64,000 nucleotides of DNA from JAUMBM01 sp964441755 (lineage in GTDB: Bacteria > Bacteroidota > Bacteroidia > Chitinophagales > Saprospiraceae): NCBI GenBank assembly GCA_964441755.1, contig CAYTVG010000001.1, positions 186,001-250,000 of the forward strand, given 5' to 3'. The stretch's first letter is position 1. Every line of letters begins with the position of its first letter. Both the position numbers and the translations under genes were made by a program. The notes below the pieces were generated by a model. That model was not told the origin of the DNA, searched no databases, and was given only the letters and a program-made list of their open reading frames with translations. Positions 24,490-33,277 of this stretch are shown here, in pieces.

Positions 24490-26548
24490 ATTGGCCATTA
24501 CTATCCTTGTATTGCTGTCAACTTACTGCCTTGTTGCACAGAAAAACGTGCTTGAGGATGCCCTGTTTCTTCGCCAGCTCACAGTGCCGGATGATGGCAT
24601 TTACAATGTTGTCAGCACAGCCGAAGAAGATGAGGACAGGTTGAGAAAAATTTTCATCGCCTACTTTGATCCAACATTAAGGGAGGAGTACTATACAGTG
24701 GCAAGAGCCACGGATTCTCTGAGCCAAAATCCCTTCTTCAGGCAGTTTGAGATTGGCGGAGAGGAAAAAGGCTTGGAGGAAATGTCCGACTGGCCGCCAG
24801 TTGAAAAAGCTCGGGCAGCCAGCAGTATAGCCAATTTGAATGTAACTAACATTGCCTTTGGCCTGACAGATTTTCTCATCGCCCGCACGCGTTCTGAATT
24901 AAACATAGCTTTTTTTCAGCGGCTTCAGGAAGCTATCCGCCAAAGTAGTGATTTGCGTGCTTTATTTCCGCAGACGAGCCATGTACTTGCGGCCATTGGC
25001 AATGAGATATACAACTACAATTTGTACCTAAACACTTTGCGCATTTCCTTTGACAAGGATCTGGGAAGCCTGCTGGTTAATCTTCCTGCGTGGCTGCGCC
25101 AAAAGCCGTTGGACCAAAAGTATCTGTCGGCTAAATACGCGCTGATGCTGGGGCTTCAGTATGCCGAACTGTCCAAAAGACAGGAGCATCCTGCAGAGCT
25201 GATCCACAATTTACTGCGAAACGCCTATTGCGACAGCCTGTTGCAGACCAACGCACCCCGGTTAGAGAATGAGTTACAAGCGCTTCGTTTGGTTGATCTG
25301 TTAAGCCAGTCCCTGCGCACGACCTATGATGAAAATAACGAGCGCTACTGGGTGCAGAAAGAAGCCGTAGAAAAACTGTCGGATCCGCTAACAATGCGCA
25401 TATACCTGGGGCTACTGTACCAGCGCGTTCGGGGGGATGCAGTCTATCAAACCATAGCGTTTAGCAGCCAGCCACCACTGCTGACATCGCTGGCCTTGCT
25501 GGCAGACAAAGAAGGCAGCTCTCTGGAAGCTGATTTTAACAGTATCTATGCCTACCTGATGAAGATACAGCAACAAACAGAAGTGCTGGAGGCAGAGATC
25601 AGGAACTATAAAACTGTGCAGCAAGATATACGCAACCTGTCCATGACGCCCAGGGAGCGACAGCAGTTGCAATTATATGCCAGCACTCAATTGTTGTCGG
25701 CATCTGTGTCCTTGGTTCGACAAGTTTACCTCGTCAGAGAACTTTCTTTATTTGCCGGTCTCACAGACAAGAGTTTTCCGGCAACAGATTCGCTCAGCCT
25801 TGTTTCATTGTTGTCGGCTGCAGGGGAATTGGCTGCCAGCATTACCAACCGGCAGTATACAATGGCAGTTACGCAGGCGGCCATGCTGATTGAGCATCTA
25901 AGCGGGGATGATTCGATGCAGGACAATGCGGTATTTGCCAATTTTCTCAAATATGGAACTTTCATGGCCAACCTGCTGGAAGCGGAATCTCCGGCGTCTG
26001 TTCAGGCAGTTATAGAAGCTGCGGCCTTACCGCCCGGCAGTTATTCTGTAAAAAGGTATAGTCGGTTTAATGTCTCGTTGAATGCCTATTTAGGCGCATT
26101 CGGCGGGCATGAGCGGATTGAAGGTGAGCAAAGATCTGGTAAGCTGAACAATCTGGCGTTGACAGCACCCGTTGGTATATATGCGGGCTGGGGGTTGAGT
26201 GGGCGCAACGCCGGCGCTAAAGCTTTTACTAAACCGTGGAGTCTGGGACTCTTTCTTCCTTTAATTGACGTAGGTACGCTAGCCTCTTTCCGCCTGGACG
26301 ACCGGACCGTTGATGTATTACCGACAATTACACTGGGGCAGATTTTTGCCCCCGGATTATTCGCAGAACTTGGGATTGCGGGTACGCCGCTCAGCCTGGG
26401 CATGGGCGGTCAAGTTGGGCCACGCCTGCGCAAATTTGAGGCAGATCTGGCAGATCTGGGAGAAACCTATTTCCGATGGGGCGCCAGCCTGAAAGTAGAC
26501 ATACCCATTTTCACCCTTGTGCACAGGCCCGCCCGACGAATAAAATAA
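24482..26548 (+). CDS. Unrecognised exported protein coupled to the S8 protease
   Basis: I do not recognise a family for these 688 residues. The N-terminus MNKLAITILVLLSTYCLVAQ is a clear Sec signal peptide. Residues ~30-520 are predicted mostly alpha-helical, with long amphipathic stretches and few glycines or cysteines. The last ~150 residues change character: alternating hydrophobic residues and glycines (VSLNAYLGAFGG, APVGIYAGWGLSG, GLFLPLIDVGTLASF, FAELGIAGTPLSLGMG) resemble transmembrane beta-strands of an outer-membrane barrel seen in Bacteroidota hypothetical proteins. The start codon lies inside the S8 gene, so the two proteins are very likely made together, although one is predicted cytoplasmic and the other exported. 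The function is unknown. Confidence 0.75.
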   Translation: MNKLAITILVLLSTYCLVAQKNVLEDALFLRQLTVPDDGIYNVVSTAEEDEDRLRKIFIAYFDPTLREEYYTVARATDSLSQNPFFRQFEIGGEEKGLEEMSDWPPVEKARAASSIANLNVTNIAFGLTDFLIARTRSELNIAFFQRLQEAIRQSSDLRALFPQTSHVLAAIGNEIYNYNLYLNTLRISFDKDLGSLLVNLPAWLRQKPLDQKYLSAKYALMLGLQYAELSKRQEHPAELIHNLLRNAYCDSLLQTNAPRLENELQALRLVDLLSQSLRTTYDENNERYWVQKEAVEKLSDPLTMRIYLGLLYQRVRGDAVYQTIAFSSQPPLLTSLALLADKEGSSLEADFNSIYAYLMKIQQQTEVLEAEIRNYKTVQQDIRNLSMTPRERQQLQLYASTQLLSASVSLVRQVYLVRELSLFAGLTDKSFPATDSLSLVSLLSAAGELAASITNRQYTMAVTQAAMLIEHLSGDDSMQDNAVFANFLKYGTFMANLLEAESPASVQAVIEAAALPPGSYSVKRYSRFNVSLNAYLGAFGGHERIEGEQRSGKLNNLALTAPVGIYAGWGLSGRNAGAKAFTKPWSLGLFLPLIDVGTLASFRLDDRTVDVLPTITLGQIFAPGLFAELGIAGTPLSLGMGGQVGPRLRKFEADLADLGETYFRWGASLKVDIPIFTLVHRPARRIK

Positions 26549-26693
26549 TCTTTTTAGTCCCTGTGCCTGCACAGAATAGTGTATTTTTATGCAGAAAAGA
26601 GCAGGCGAAGACGCTGCAAGGCAAGCAATCAGCGATAGCTGCCACTTGCCGGCAGCCCCGTTGGGCTGCGGCTAACCAAGCATTCTGTCAACC

Positions 26694-27740
26694 ATGCAAA
26701 ATACAGTACCGGCAAGTATTAATCCCCGGATAAATGCCCGCAAGCGCGTATTGCATGATGCAGTGTACTATATCAACGGCATCCGGTCGGGCGACCGAGT
26801 GGTACTGGGGCAGGCGATCACCCTGATGGAAAGTAGTTTGCCGGCACATCAGGTGCTGGCAGCCGAAATTTTGGATGCCTGCCTGCCTGCCACTGGTCAA
26901 TCATTGCGGTTGGGCATCACAGGGGTCCCGGGTGTGGGCAAGAGCACTTTTATTGACCTGTTTGGTATGTTTCTGGTCAATAGAGGCCATAAACTGGCTG
27001 TGCTGGCGGTTGATCCGAGTAGTCAAGTGAGTGGCGGGAGCATACTTGGCGATAAAACGCGCATGGCGAATCTGTCTGTACATGAGAATGTTTTTATCCG
27101 CCCCTCCCCTGCCGGCAGTGCTTTGGGCGGTGTAGCCCAGCACACCCGGGAGACCATGCTGCTTTGCGAGGCAGCAGGCTTTGATATAATTATCATAGAA
27201 ACGGTGGGGGTTGGGCAGTCGGAGACGGCTGTCCACGATATGACAGATTTTTTTTTACTGCTCCTTTTACCCGGAGCAGGAGACGAACTACAAGGCATTA
27301 AGCGTGGTATTGTAGAAATGGCGGATCTACTGGCCGTCAACAAGGCCGACGGCGATGCCCTGCCCGCCGCGCGACGCGCGCGCGCTGCCTATCAGCAAGC
27401 CCTGCACCTTTTTCCACCCAAACCAAGCCAATGGACGCCCGAAGTACTTACTTGCTCTGCAGCAAAGGGGCTTGGTATCGAAGAAATCTGGACGGCGGTC
27501 GAAAAATATTACGCACTCACCCGTAAAAATGGCTACTTTGAGGAACAACGCAGAACACAAGCGGTAGACTGGCTGCATGACAGCCTGCGAGAGCAACTGA
27601 TGCGTAGTTTTTACCTGCATCCGAAGGTGCAAAAGCAACTACCGGAGGCCGAAGATGCCATTAGAACCGGCAAACGCGCCATTCCGGGGCTGGTACGAGA
27701 GCTGATGCAAGCCTTCACCGGGTCGGAAGAAACCAAGTAG
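26694..27740 (+). CDS. meaB: Methylmalonyl-CoA mutase-associated GTPase MeaB
   Basis: G3E-type P-loop GTPase that guards and reloads the adenosylcobalamin cofactor of methylmalonyl-CoA mutase. The 348 residues include Walker A GVPGVGKSTF, the switch region VDPSSQVSGGSILGDKTRM and the NKADGD base-specificity motif; the C-terminal helical dimerisation arm is present. The family was once named ArgK. The mutase subunits are not in the window. A GC-rich hairpin (GCAGCCC-CGTT-GGGCTGC, 26652-26669) sits 25 nt upstream of the start, without a T run. No cobalamin riboswitch was recognised in the 145-nt gap. Confidence 0.93.
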   Translation: MQNTVPASINPRINARKRVLHDAVYYINGIRSGDRVVLGQAITLMESSLPAHQVLAAEILDACLPATGQSLRLGITGVPGVGKSTFIDLFGMFLVNRGHKLAVLAVDPSSQVSGGSILGDKTRMANLSVHENVFIRPSPAGSALGGVAQHTRETMLLCEAAGFDIIIIETVGVGQSETAVHDMTDFFLLLLLPGAGDELQGIKRGIVEMADLLAVNKADGDALPAARRARAAYQQALHLFPPKPSQWTPEVLTCSAAKGLGIEEIWTAVEKYYALTRKNGYFEEQRRTQAVDWLHDSLREQLMRSFYLHPKVQKQLPEAEDAIRTGKRAIPGLVRELMQAFTGSEETK

Positions 27741-27830
27741 CCCGTTTCTGTGTTGAATAATATACATTTGGGTATTGAGTACCCGAATAGTGTTAACGTA
27801 AGAACATTCAATCACATAACTTATCATTCA

Positions 27831-28418
27831 ATGAGATCTCTCGTTGTTATTGGTGTAATTGCCGGTATGATTCTCTTGTTGCTAATGGGTGGCTGCAACA
27901 GCTACAATAATTTTGTCAACATGGAAGAGGATGTCGAAAATGCCTGGAGTAAAGTACAGAGTGCATACCAGCAGCGCGCTGACCTGGTACCCAATCTGGT
28001 AGCCACCGTAAAGGGTGCGGCTGATTTTGAGAGAGGTACGCTGGAAGCTGTGACAAGTGCGCGTGCGAAGGCAACGTCCATACAGATTGATCCGACGAAT
28101 CTTACGCCGGAGAGGATGGCTGAATTTCAGGCAGCGCAGAACCAGCTGGGTCAATCTATCGGTCGCCTGCTCATGAGCGTGGAACGTTATCCGAACCTGC
28201 AGGCCAGCGCCAGCTTCCGGGAGCTGCAGGCGCAGCTGGAAGGGATCGAAAACAGAATTCGTGTGGAGCGAAACAAGTATAATGACCAGACTACGAGCTA
28301 TAACAAGGCTATTCGCCGTTTTCCGGCAAGCCTGTACGCTTCGATGTTTGGCTTTAGCCAGAAGGCACAGTTCGAAGCACAGGAAGGATCACAGAACGCC
28401 CCCAAAGTAGCCTTCTAG
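27831..28418 (+). CDS. lemA: LemA family protein
   Basis: A 195-residue LemA-family protein anchored by an N-terminal hydrophobic segment (MRSLVVIGVIAGMILLLLMGGC), which may be read as a lipoprotein signal (LMGGC) or a membrane anchor. The rest is long alpha-helices with the family's NMEEDVENAWSKVQSAYQQRADLVPNLV pattern (key residues W-x-x-V, R-x-D-L-V-P-N-L-V) and IRVERNKYND. LemA proteins have no established enzymatic activity. It is followed 3 nt later by a TPM-domain gene, an arrangement repeated in many bacteria and suggestive of a joint envelope role. The ATG at 27831 is chosen because the anchor begins there. Confidence 0.9.
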   Translation: MRSLVVIGVIAGMILLLLMGGCNSYNNFVNMEEDVENAWSKVQSAYQQRADLVPNLVATVKGAADFERGTLEAVTSARAKATSIQIDPTNLTPERMAEFQAAQNQLGQSIGRLLMSVERYPNLQASASFRELQAQLEGIENRIRVERNKYNDQTTSYNKAIRRFPASLYASMFGFSQKAQFEAQEGSQNAPKVAF

Positions 28419-28421
28419 TCT

Positions 28422-28862
28422 ATGGCTTCAGCGATAAAATGGTTTACTGAGGAGGACGAAGTCCGGATTGTGGAGGCAATCCGCGAAGCGGAGAAAAATA
28501 CTTCCGGAGAGATAAGAGTCCACATAGAAAATAACCTGCAGCAGCCTCCGCTGGCGGAGGCGCTGCGGGTATTCAAAGAGTTGGAAATGCACAAGACTGC
28601 CGCCCGCAACGGTGTGCTGATCTTACTGGCACCTGCCCAAAAAAGCTATGCCATCCTGGGTGATGAAGGCATTCATGACAAGGTAGGTAATGACTTTTGG
28701 CAGGAAGAGAAAGAGCTTATGCGTTCCTTTTTTTCGCGGGGGGCATACGCAGACGGCCTGATTGCTGCTGTCCGGCAGGTAGGTGAAAAGCTAAAGGCTT
28801 TCTTCCCCTACCAAACAGACGATACCAACGAACTTACAGATGACTTATCCTACGGCAGCTAA
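28422..28862 (+). CDS. TPM-domain protein, soluble form
   Basis: A 146-residue protein with a TPM (TLP18.3/Psb32/MOLO-1) fold: TEEDEVRIVEAIREAEKNTSGEIRVHIE, then VLILLAPAQKSYAILGDEGI, and KVGNDFWQEEKELMRSFF (key residues only: S-G-E-I-R-V; L-I-L-L-A-P; Y-A-I-L-G-D). Some members are acid phosphatases, most have no assigned activity. No signal peptide is visible, unlike the following paralogue. It is the middle gene of a lemA-TPM-TPM operon with gaps of 3 and 39 nt. Confidence 0.85.
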   Translation: MASAIKWFTEEDEVRIVEAIREAEKNTSGEIRVHIENNLQQPPLAEALRVFKELEMHKTAARNGVLILLAPAQKSYAILGDEGIHDKVGNDFWQEEKELMRSFFSRGAYADGLIAAVRQVGEKLKAFFPYQTDDTNELTDDLSYGS

Positions 28863-28901
28863 TGATTGTTCCGCTGTTGTGCGGGCATCCAATCTGTGCA
28901 G

Positions 28902-29744
28902 ATGATACAACAACCAATGAATATTCCCATATCTTTCAGACGCGGTGCTCATCGGCTATTGCTGCTCTGTGTCATGCTGCTGCCGTTCTGGCTGTCGGCG
29001 CAAAAAGAGACTCCGAAACCTTCGGGATTCCTTGTCAATGACTATGCCGGACTTTTCACACGCGAGCAAGTGGTTGCGCTGGGAGATAAGCTGGAAGCCT
29101 ACGCCAAAGAGACATCGACACAAATTGTGGTAGTCACTGAAAAATCGCTCGAAGGTGATGATCCCTTTGACTACAGCGTGCGGCTGGCACAGGAGTGGGG
29201 TATCGGAGGCAGCGAAGAAAAGGATAACGGTGTACTCATCTACGTAGCTTCGGAAGACCGAAAAATTCGCATACAGACAGGCTATGGCGCTGAAGGCTTC
29301 CTGCCCGATGCTATTGCCAAGCGAATCATCGATGAGATTATCGCTCCTGCTTTTCGCCAGGGACAATACTACGAAGGCATTGATGCTGCAACAACAGAGA
29401 TTATGCAGCGGGCCAAAGGGGAGTTTACGGCCTCACCGGGTGACGGCCGCCGAAGGGAGAAGGTGCCGGGCTGGGTGGTCATATTAATTGTAGTCATTAT
29501 CATTATTATCATCAGTAATATTAAAAAAGGTGGTGGTGGCGACAGGGGCTACAGCAACCGGGGGCCATATACGCACCGTCATCCGGGTGGCTGGTGGTTT
29601 TTTCCCGGCGGCGGCTTTGGCAGCGGTGGTAGCAGTTGGGGCAGCGGCGGCGGCAGTGACGGTTGGGGCGGCTTTAGCGGCGGCGATTTCGGCGGCTTTG
29701 GTGGCGGCGATTTTGGCGGCGGCGGTGCCGGTGGCGACTGGTAG
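28902..29744 (+). CDS. TPM-domain membrane protein with Gly-rich C-terminus (YgcG-like)
   Basis: 280 residues from the ATG at 28902 (28917 is an equally possible start). Order: Sec signal peptide (hydrophobic LLLLCVMLLPFWLSAQ), TPM domain (~30-170; VNDYAGLFTREQV, STQIVVVTEKSLEGDDPFDYS, GVLIYVASEDRKIRIQTGYG, AKRIIDEIIAPAFRQG), one transmembrane segment (GWVVILIVVIIIIIIS), and a tail of about 70 residues made almost only of Gly, Ser, Phe, Trp and Asp (repeats of GGDFGG). The TPM domain would face the periplasm and the tail the cytoplasm. YgcG-type proteins of this build commonly follow lemA. Function is unassigned in the family. Confidence 0.88.
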   Translation: MIQQPMNIPISFRRGAHRLLLLCVMLLPFWLSAQKETPKPSGFLVNDYAGLFTREQVVALGDKLEAYAKETSTQIVVVTEKSLEGDDPFDYSVRLAQEWGIGGSEEKDNGVLIYVASEDRKIRIQTGYGAEGFLPDAIAKRIIDEIIAPAFRQGQYYEGIDAATTEIMQRAKGEFTASPGDGRRREKVPGWVVILIVVIIIIIISNIKKGGGGDRGYSNRGPYTHRHPGGWWFFPGGGFGSGGSSWGSGGGSDGWGGFSGGDFGGFGGGDFGGGGAGGDW

Positions 29745-29760
29745 TCATTTGGGTATGAAA

Positions 29761-29799
29761 AAATAAAAAAGCAGCCACCGGTGGCTGCTTTTTTATTTT
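29761..29799. terminator. Bidirectional terminator between TPM and GH13-like genes
   Basis: Perfect palindrome GCAGCCACCGGTGGCTGC (29771-29788) flanked by A6 and T6 runs on the two sides. It stands between the convergent genes and overlaps the last codons of the minus-strand gene (stop at 29793-29795). Confidence 0.9.
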
Positions 29800-31832
29800 A
29801 CCCGCAATACCAAGCCCTCTCCAGCTGCCAATGCAGGCAGCTGATAGTGCAGGCCGTTGCTGCGCAGGCTAAGCGGGGACATTTCTGTATGGGTGGAAAA
29901 AAATACTTCCAGTTCCGGCAGACCTAGGTCTGCCGGAACTGGAAGTTTGCCATTGTTTACTGTGTTTTCAGCATAGACATTGACCAGAAAAACGAAACGC
30001 GGCTCCTCAGCCTGCGTCCAGGCAACCAGGCCATGAGCGGCCGTGGGATCGGGGGGTAGCAACCAGCGTGTGACGGATGTCCGGATGAAAGGCATAATAT
30101 CTTCAGCGAGCAGCCGCAGCCGGTTGATGCGCTCAAAAAATGGCCAGTTATTCCCCCAGCGATAGGGACCTTTGGTGGCTTTGGGTCCGCCTGCTATTTG
30201 GAATACGTACAACTTGGTATAGAATTCATTGTCAAAAGGTGCAGGATGGGGATCTCTGAGTTCGAATCCCAAACTCATATAGGCAGGCATATCAGGCAGG
30301 AAGGTAGCAATAAAATAGCGTGCCTCATTGCCATGGAGGTAAAATTTATCAAAACGCGGATCGTCTTTATCGCCTGTGATGATTGTGAATGCAGGTGCGA
30401 CCCGTCTGTTTTGCAGAATATCCAGATAGCGCCGGAAATGGGTCATAAACGCCCCCCCTCCTACTTCCATACTTTGCAAATCACCTAATGTGACCTCAGC
30501 CTCACTAAGTTCAAGATGATCAACTTCGTCACCAAAGGCCATGTAATCAGGCCCTGCCAGAAATGATTCGGCGAAATAAGCAAAATAAGGAGCCTGCCGG
30601 AGAATATGTCTTTTAACAGCTTTGTGCGGATCGTAGTAATCGTCAGCATCGAAGGGTACACCTTGGGGGCGCATTTGTACATGCGACATGTCTCCACGCA
30701 TAAAATCGAAACCATAGCGGGCCTGTATGTCAGCATAGTGATCACAAAAATACTTCCATACATCCGGCAAAGGCTGTTCAAAGTTGACAGACCAGGCTGG
30801 GTCATCTAAGGTTTCGAAAAATTTATACCTGCTGAGCGGACCAAAAACCCGCGACATTTCAGTTGGTTGGCTGATGCGGTAGTCGCGCCATACACGACCC
30901 GCGCTGTCTATGGATTTTGCAGCAGGATCCGGGTCAACTTCCAGCCCTCTGTAAGGAGGGCCCATGGTAGCCGGGACAGGCTCCATACCGTGCGCGTATA
31001 ACCAATCGACCAGGCTTGCGCGCCTGTCATTGCGGCCGGCACTATCCTGTACGGGGCCGAAGAGTAGCCGGAGCCGCAGTTCCTCAGCTATTGTGGCAGC
31101 AAAAATGTCATCGTCCGTTGCCGAGAATCCGGAATCTGCTACAGCGGGACCAACCCGCAGCAGCCAACGGCGGATGAGTTGCTCAACGGCCAGGTGGAGG
31201 TCATGCCTATGCGATAAAATAACATCGTCACTCCTTTGCAACCACTCGAAGTAAGCGGGATTGGCCAGAACGATCTCGGCATAGCGATCGGTATGCGGGA
31301 TGACGTCCATCCCTACCGTTTTACCCAGCAGGTGCAGTATGTTGACGACTACCCTGAGCTGATCTTCTACGGTTTGTAACCACGGGCATGCCAGTGCAAG
31401 TTCGGCATCAAAAAAGGCGGGATTAATATTCCAGGAGGCCATTCCATAAAGACTTGCCACGACGCCGGGTTCCCAGATGGGAAGCAGATGAATGCTTGAC
31501 TGGCTGTCGGGTAGCGTCAGGGCATAGTGCACTACCCGCCAAAAACTTCCGATGGTGCGGACGTTGATGCCAACCATGTGCACACGTTTCATCCAACGTC
31601 CATCTTGCTCATGCGCTACCGGGCTGGCAATATTTACCTTTGGATCGAGCGCCTGCAGTATAGTTTCGCGGTCAAATCGCTGTTGTATGATAGCCAGCAT
31701 CTGTTCTGCCGTCAGGTTGACGGCCCGATCGGGGCTGAGGCCTGCAATGAAGGAGCGCTTTCCTGTCAGATAATCACTCAGGCAAGAAGCATCGACAACA
31801 TCCGATTGCGGCAGGGACGTGAAATTACGCAT
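29793..31832 (-). CDS. GH13-like (alpha-amylase superfamily) protein
   Basis: 679 residues from ATG at 31832 (an in-frame TTG lies 24 nt upstream). No signal peptide. TIM-barrel landmarks of the alpha-amylase family are recognisable but divergent: LLPIWEPG..ASLYGMASW..NPAF (115-140), a region-I-like MDVIPHTD (175-182 instead of DxVxNH), a region-II-like GFDFMRGDMSH (374-384) and FGDEVDHLE (433-441) where the acid/base Glu would be expected. The usual region II spacing RxDxxxH is one residue shorter here (R379-x-D381-x-x-H384). The C-terminal ~80 residues look like the beta-domain C. Its activity is uncertain. The coding region also contains a 42-bp palindrome (29905-29946). It is 27 nt downstream of mtaB, probably co-transcribed. 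Confidence 0.55.
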   Translation of the reverse strand: MRNFTSLPQSDVVDASCLSDYLTGKRSFIAGLSPDRAVNLTAEQMLAIIQQRFDRETILQALDPKVNIASPVAHEQDGRWMKRVHMVGINVRTIGSFWRVVHYALTLPDSQSSIHLLPIWEPGVVASLYGMASWNINPAFFDAELALACPWLQTVEDQLRVVVNILHLLGKTVGMDVIPHTDRYAEIVLANPAYFEWLQRSDDVILSHRHDLHLAVEQLIRRWLLRVGPAVADSGFSATDDDIFAATIAEELRLRLLFGPVQDSAGRNDRRASLVDWLYAHGMEPVPATMGPPYRGLEVDPDPAAKSIDSAGRVWRDYRISQPTEMSRVFGPLSRYKFFETLDDPAWSVNFEQPLPDVWKYFCDHYADIQARYGFDFMRGDMSHVQMRPQGVPFDADDYYDPHKAVKRHILRQAPYFAYFAESFLAGPDYMAFGDEVDHLELSEAEVTLGDLQSMEVGGGAFMTHFRRYLDILQNRRVAPAFTIITGDKDDPRFDKFYLHGNEARYFIATFLPDMPAYMSLGFELRDPHPAPFDNEFYTKLYVFQIAGGPKATKGPYRWGNNWPFFERINRLRLLAEDIMPFIRTSVTRWLLPPDPTAAHGLVAWTQAEEPRFVFLVNVYAENTVNNGKLPVPADLGLPELEVFFSTHTEMSPLSLRSNGLHYQLPALAAGEGLVLRVK
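29905..29946. repeat. 42-bp perfect palindrome inside the GH13-like gene
   Basis: The arms 29905-29925 and 29926-29946 are exact reverse complements (21 bp each). On the coding (minus) strand the palindrome is followed immediately by ATTTTTTTCC, so it has the shape of an intrinsic terminator ~37 codons before the stop codon. It encodes the peptide around LPVPADLGLPELEV. Confidence 0.8.
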
Positions 31833-31859
31833 AGGCTCATTTTTTACTACACCCAAAGC

Positions 31860-33197
31860 TTATTGTGCAGGCAGCAACTCTGCGGCCACCGCTTCTGACA
31901 GGACCTGTTGTAGTCTGACTGGCTGGGTATGGTTAATCCACTCATCCCCAAGCGATGCTTCAATCTTTATATAGTTATCGGTGAAGCCACTAACTTGTCC
32001 GGGTTTTTTGCCTTGCTCAAAAAGAACCTTGCGAATGTCACCCAAGTGCTGCTCGTAAAAAAAGCGGCGCTTTTTTTCCCCCAGAATCGTCAGCATGTCA
32101 TTGCGGCGGCGGCGCTCGTGCATAGGCACTGCGTCTGCCATCTCGGCAGCAGGTGTATTGGCTCGTTCGCTATACGTGAAAACGTGCAAATAGCTCACAT
32201 CCAATGAATGGATGAAGCGATAACTTTCCAGAAAATCCTCATCACTCTCTCCGGGGAATCCCACGATAACATCCACACCGATGCAGGCATGCGGCATCAG
32301 TTGTTTGATCATAGCCACCCGCTCAGCATACAACTCCCGCCGATAGCGCCTTCGCATTTGCAGCAGCTGTTTGTTGTTGCCAGATTGCAAAGGCATGTGA
32401 AAATGAGGCGCAAACCTTTGGGAAGCAGCTACAAAGCGGATAATTTCATCCGTGCATAAATTTGGCTCTATGCTGGAAATACGAAAGCGCTCAATCCCCT
32501 CTACTTTATCCAGTTCCCGAATCAGGTCAATGAAGAGCGCCTCCTTTTTGGGCTTACTACCCTCGATAACCTCTGTACCGTTGCCAAAATCGCCGATATT
32601 AACGCCAGTAAGCACGATTTCTTTCACACCCCTTGCTGCCAGTTGATGTGCATTGGCCACGACATTGTCAATGGTATCACTGCGACTACGGCCACGCGCC
32701 TGCGGAATGGTACAAAAAGAGCATTTATAGTCGCATCCATCCTGTACTTTGAGGAAAGAACGCGTTCGGTCGCCGAAACTAAAAGCATCGACGAATTCAC
32801 GTGCTTCTGAAACTGCGCCAGCCTGTACAAGACCTTTACCGGATCCCTTGCTGAGGTTGTCGATATAATCGAGTATGCGAAATTTTTCAGCAGCGCCCAA
32901 TACCAAATCAACACCGGGGATGCCGGCAATCTCGTCGGGCTTCAGTTGCGCATAACAACCTACTACCACCACCAGCGCCTGCGGATTAGTCTTGAGTGCT
33001 TTTCTGACAATATTTCTGCACTTTTTGTCGGCAAAATCCGTGACAGAGCAAGTATTGACAACAAACACGTCTGCCGGCTGATCAAACCCAACGGCAGCAT
33101 AGCCCGCCTCATCGAACAATCGCCCGATCGACGAGGTCTCGGAGAAGTTGAGCTTACAGCCCAATGTATGAAAAGCCACAGATCGTGGTGTAGCCAT
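31860..33197 (-). CDS. mtaB: tRNA t6A37 methylthiotransferase MtaB
   Basis: Radical-SAM enzyme that adds a methylthio group to C2 of N6-threonylcarbamoyladenosine at position 37 of tRNAs reading ANN codons. 445 residues: N-terminal UPF0004 domain with cluster cysteines in TLGCKLNFSE (Cys14), NTCSVTD and VVGCYAQ; radical-SAM CDYKCSFCTIPQARG (CxxxCxxC); C-terminal TRAM domain. The LGCKLN and TRAM combination and length fit MtaB rather than MiaB or RimO. The start at 33197 gives MATPRSVAFHTLGC. It follows prfA by 80 nt on the same strand; both act on translation. Confidence 0.92.
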   Translation of the reverse strand: MATPRSVAFHTLGCKLNFSETSSIGRLFDEAGYAAVGFDQPADVFVVNTCSVTDFADKKCRNIVRKALKTNPQALVVVVGCYAQLKPDEIAGIPGVDLVLGAAEKFRILDYIDNLSKGSGKGLVQAGAVSEAREFVDAFSFGDRTRSFLKVQDGCDYKCSFCTIPQARGRSRSDTIDNVVANAHQLAARGVKEIVLTGVNIGDFGNGTEVIEGSKPKKEALFIDLIRELDKVEGIERFRISSIEPNLCTDEIIRFVAASQRFAPHFHMPLQSGNNKQLLQMRRRYRRELYAERVAMIKQLMPHACIGVDVIVGFPGESDEDFLESYRFIHSLDVSYLHVFTYSERANTPAAEMADAVPMHERRRRNDMLTILGEKKRRFFYEQHLGDIRKVLFEQGKKPGQVSGFTDNYIKIEASLGDEWINHTQPVRLQQVLSEAVAAELLPAQ

Positions 33198-33277
33198 GGT
33201 TATCTAGCTTGACCCGAAGGAATATATCTTTTCTGTCCTGCTTAGCTGCGAGGATTCAGTAAAATCAACAACCGGAA

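Noticed and set aside
26648..26672. GC-rich hairpin upstream of meaB as a riboswitch or terminator
   Set aside because: It has a 7-bp stem but no T run and no match to a cobalamin riboswitch core; recorded in the meaB entry only.
29560..29742. Repeated GGCGGC-rich units that could be taken for a repeat array
   Set aside because: They encode the Gly-rich tail of the TPM membrane protein; units are irregular and in frame, with no spacers.
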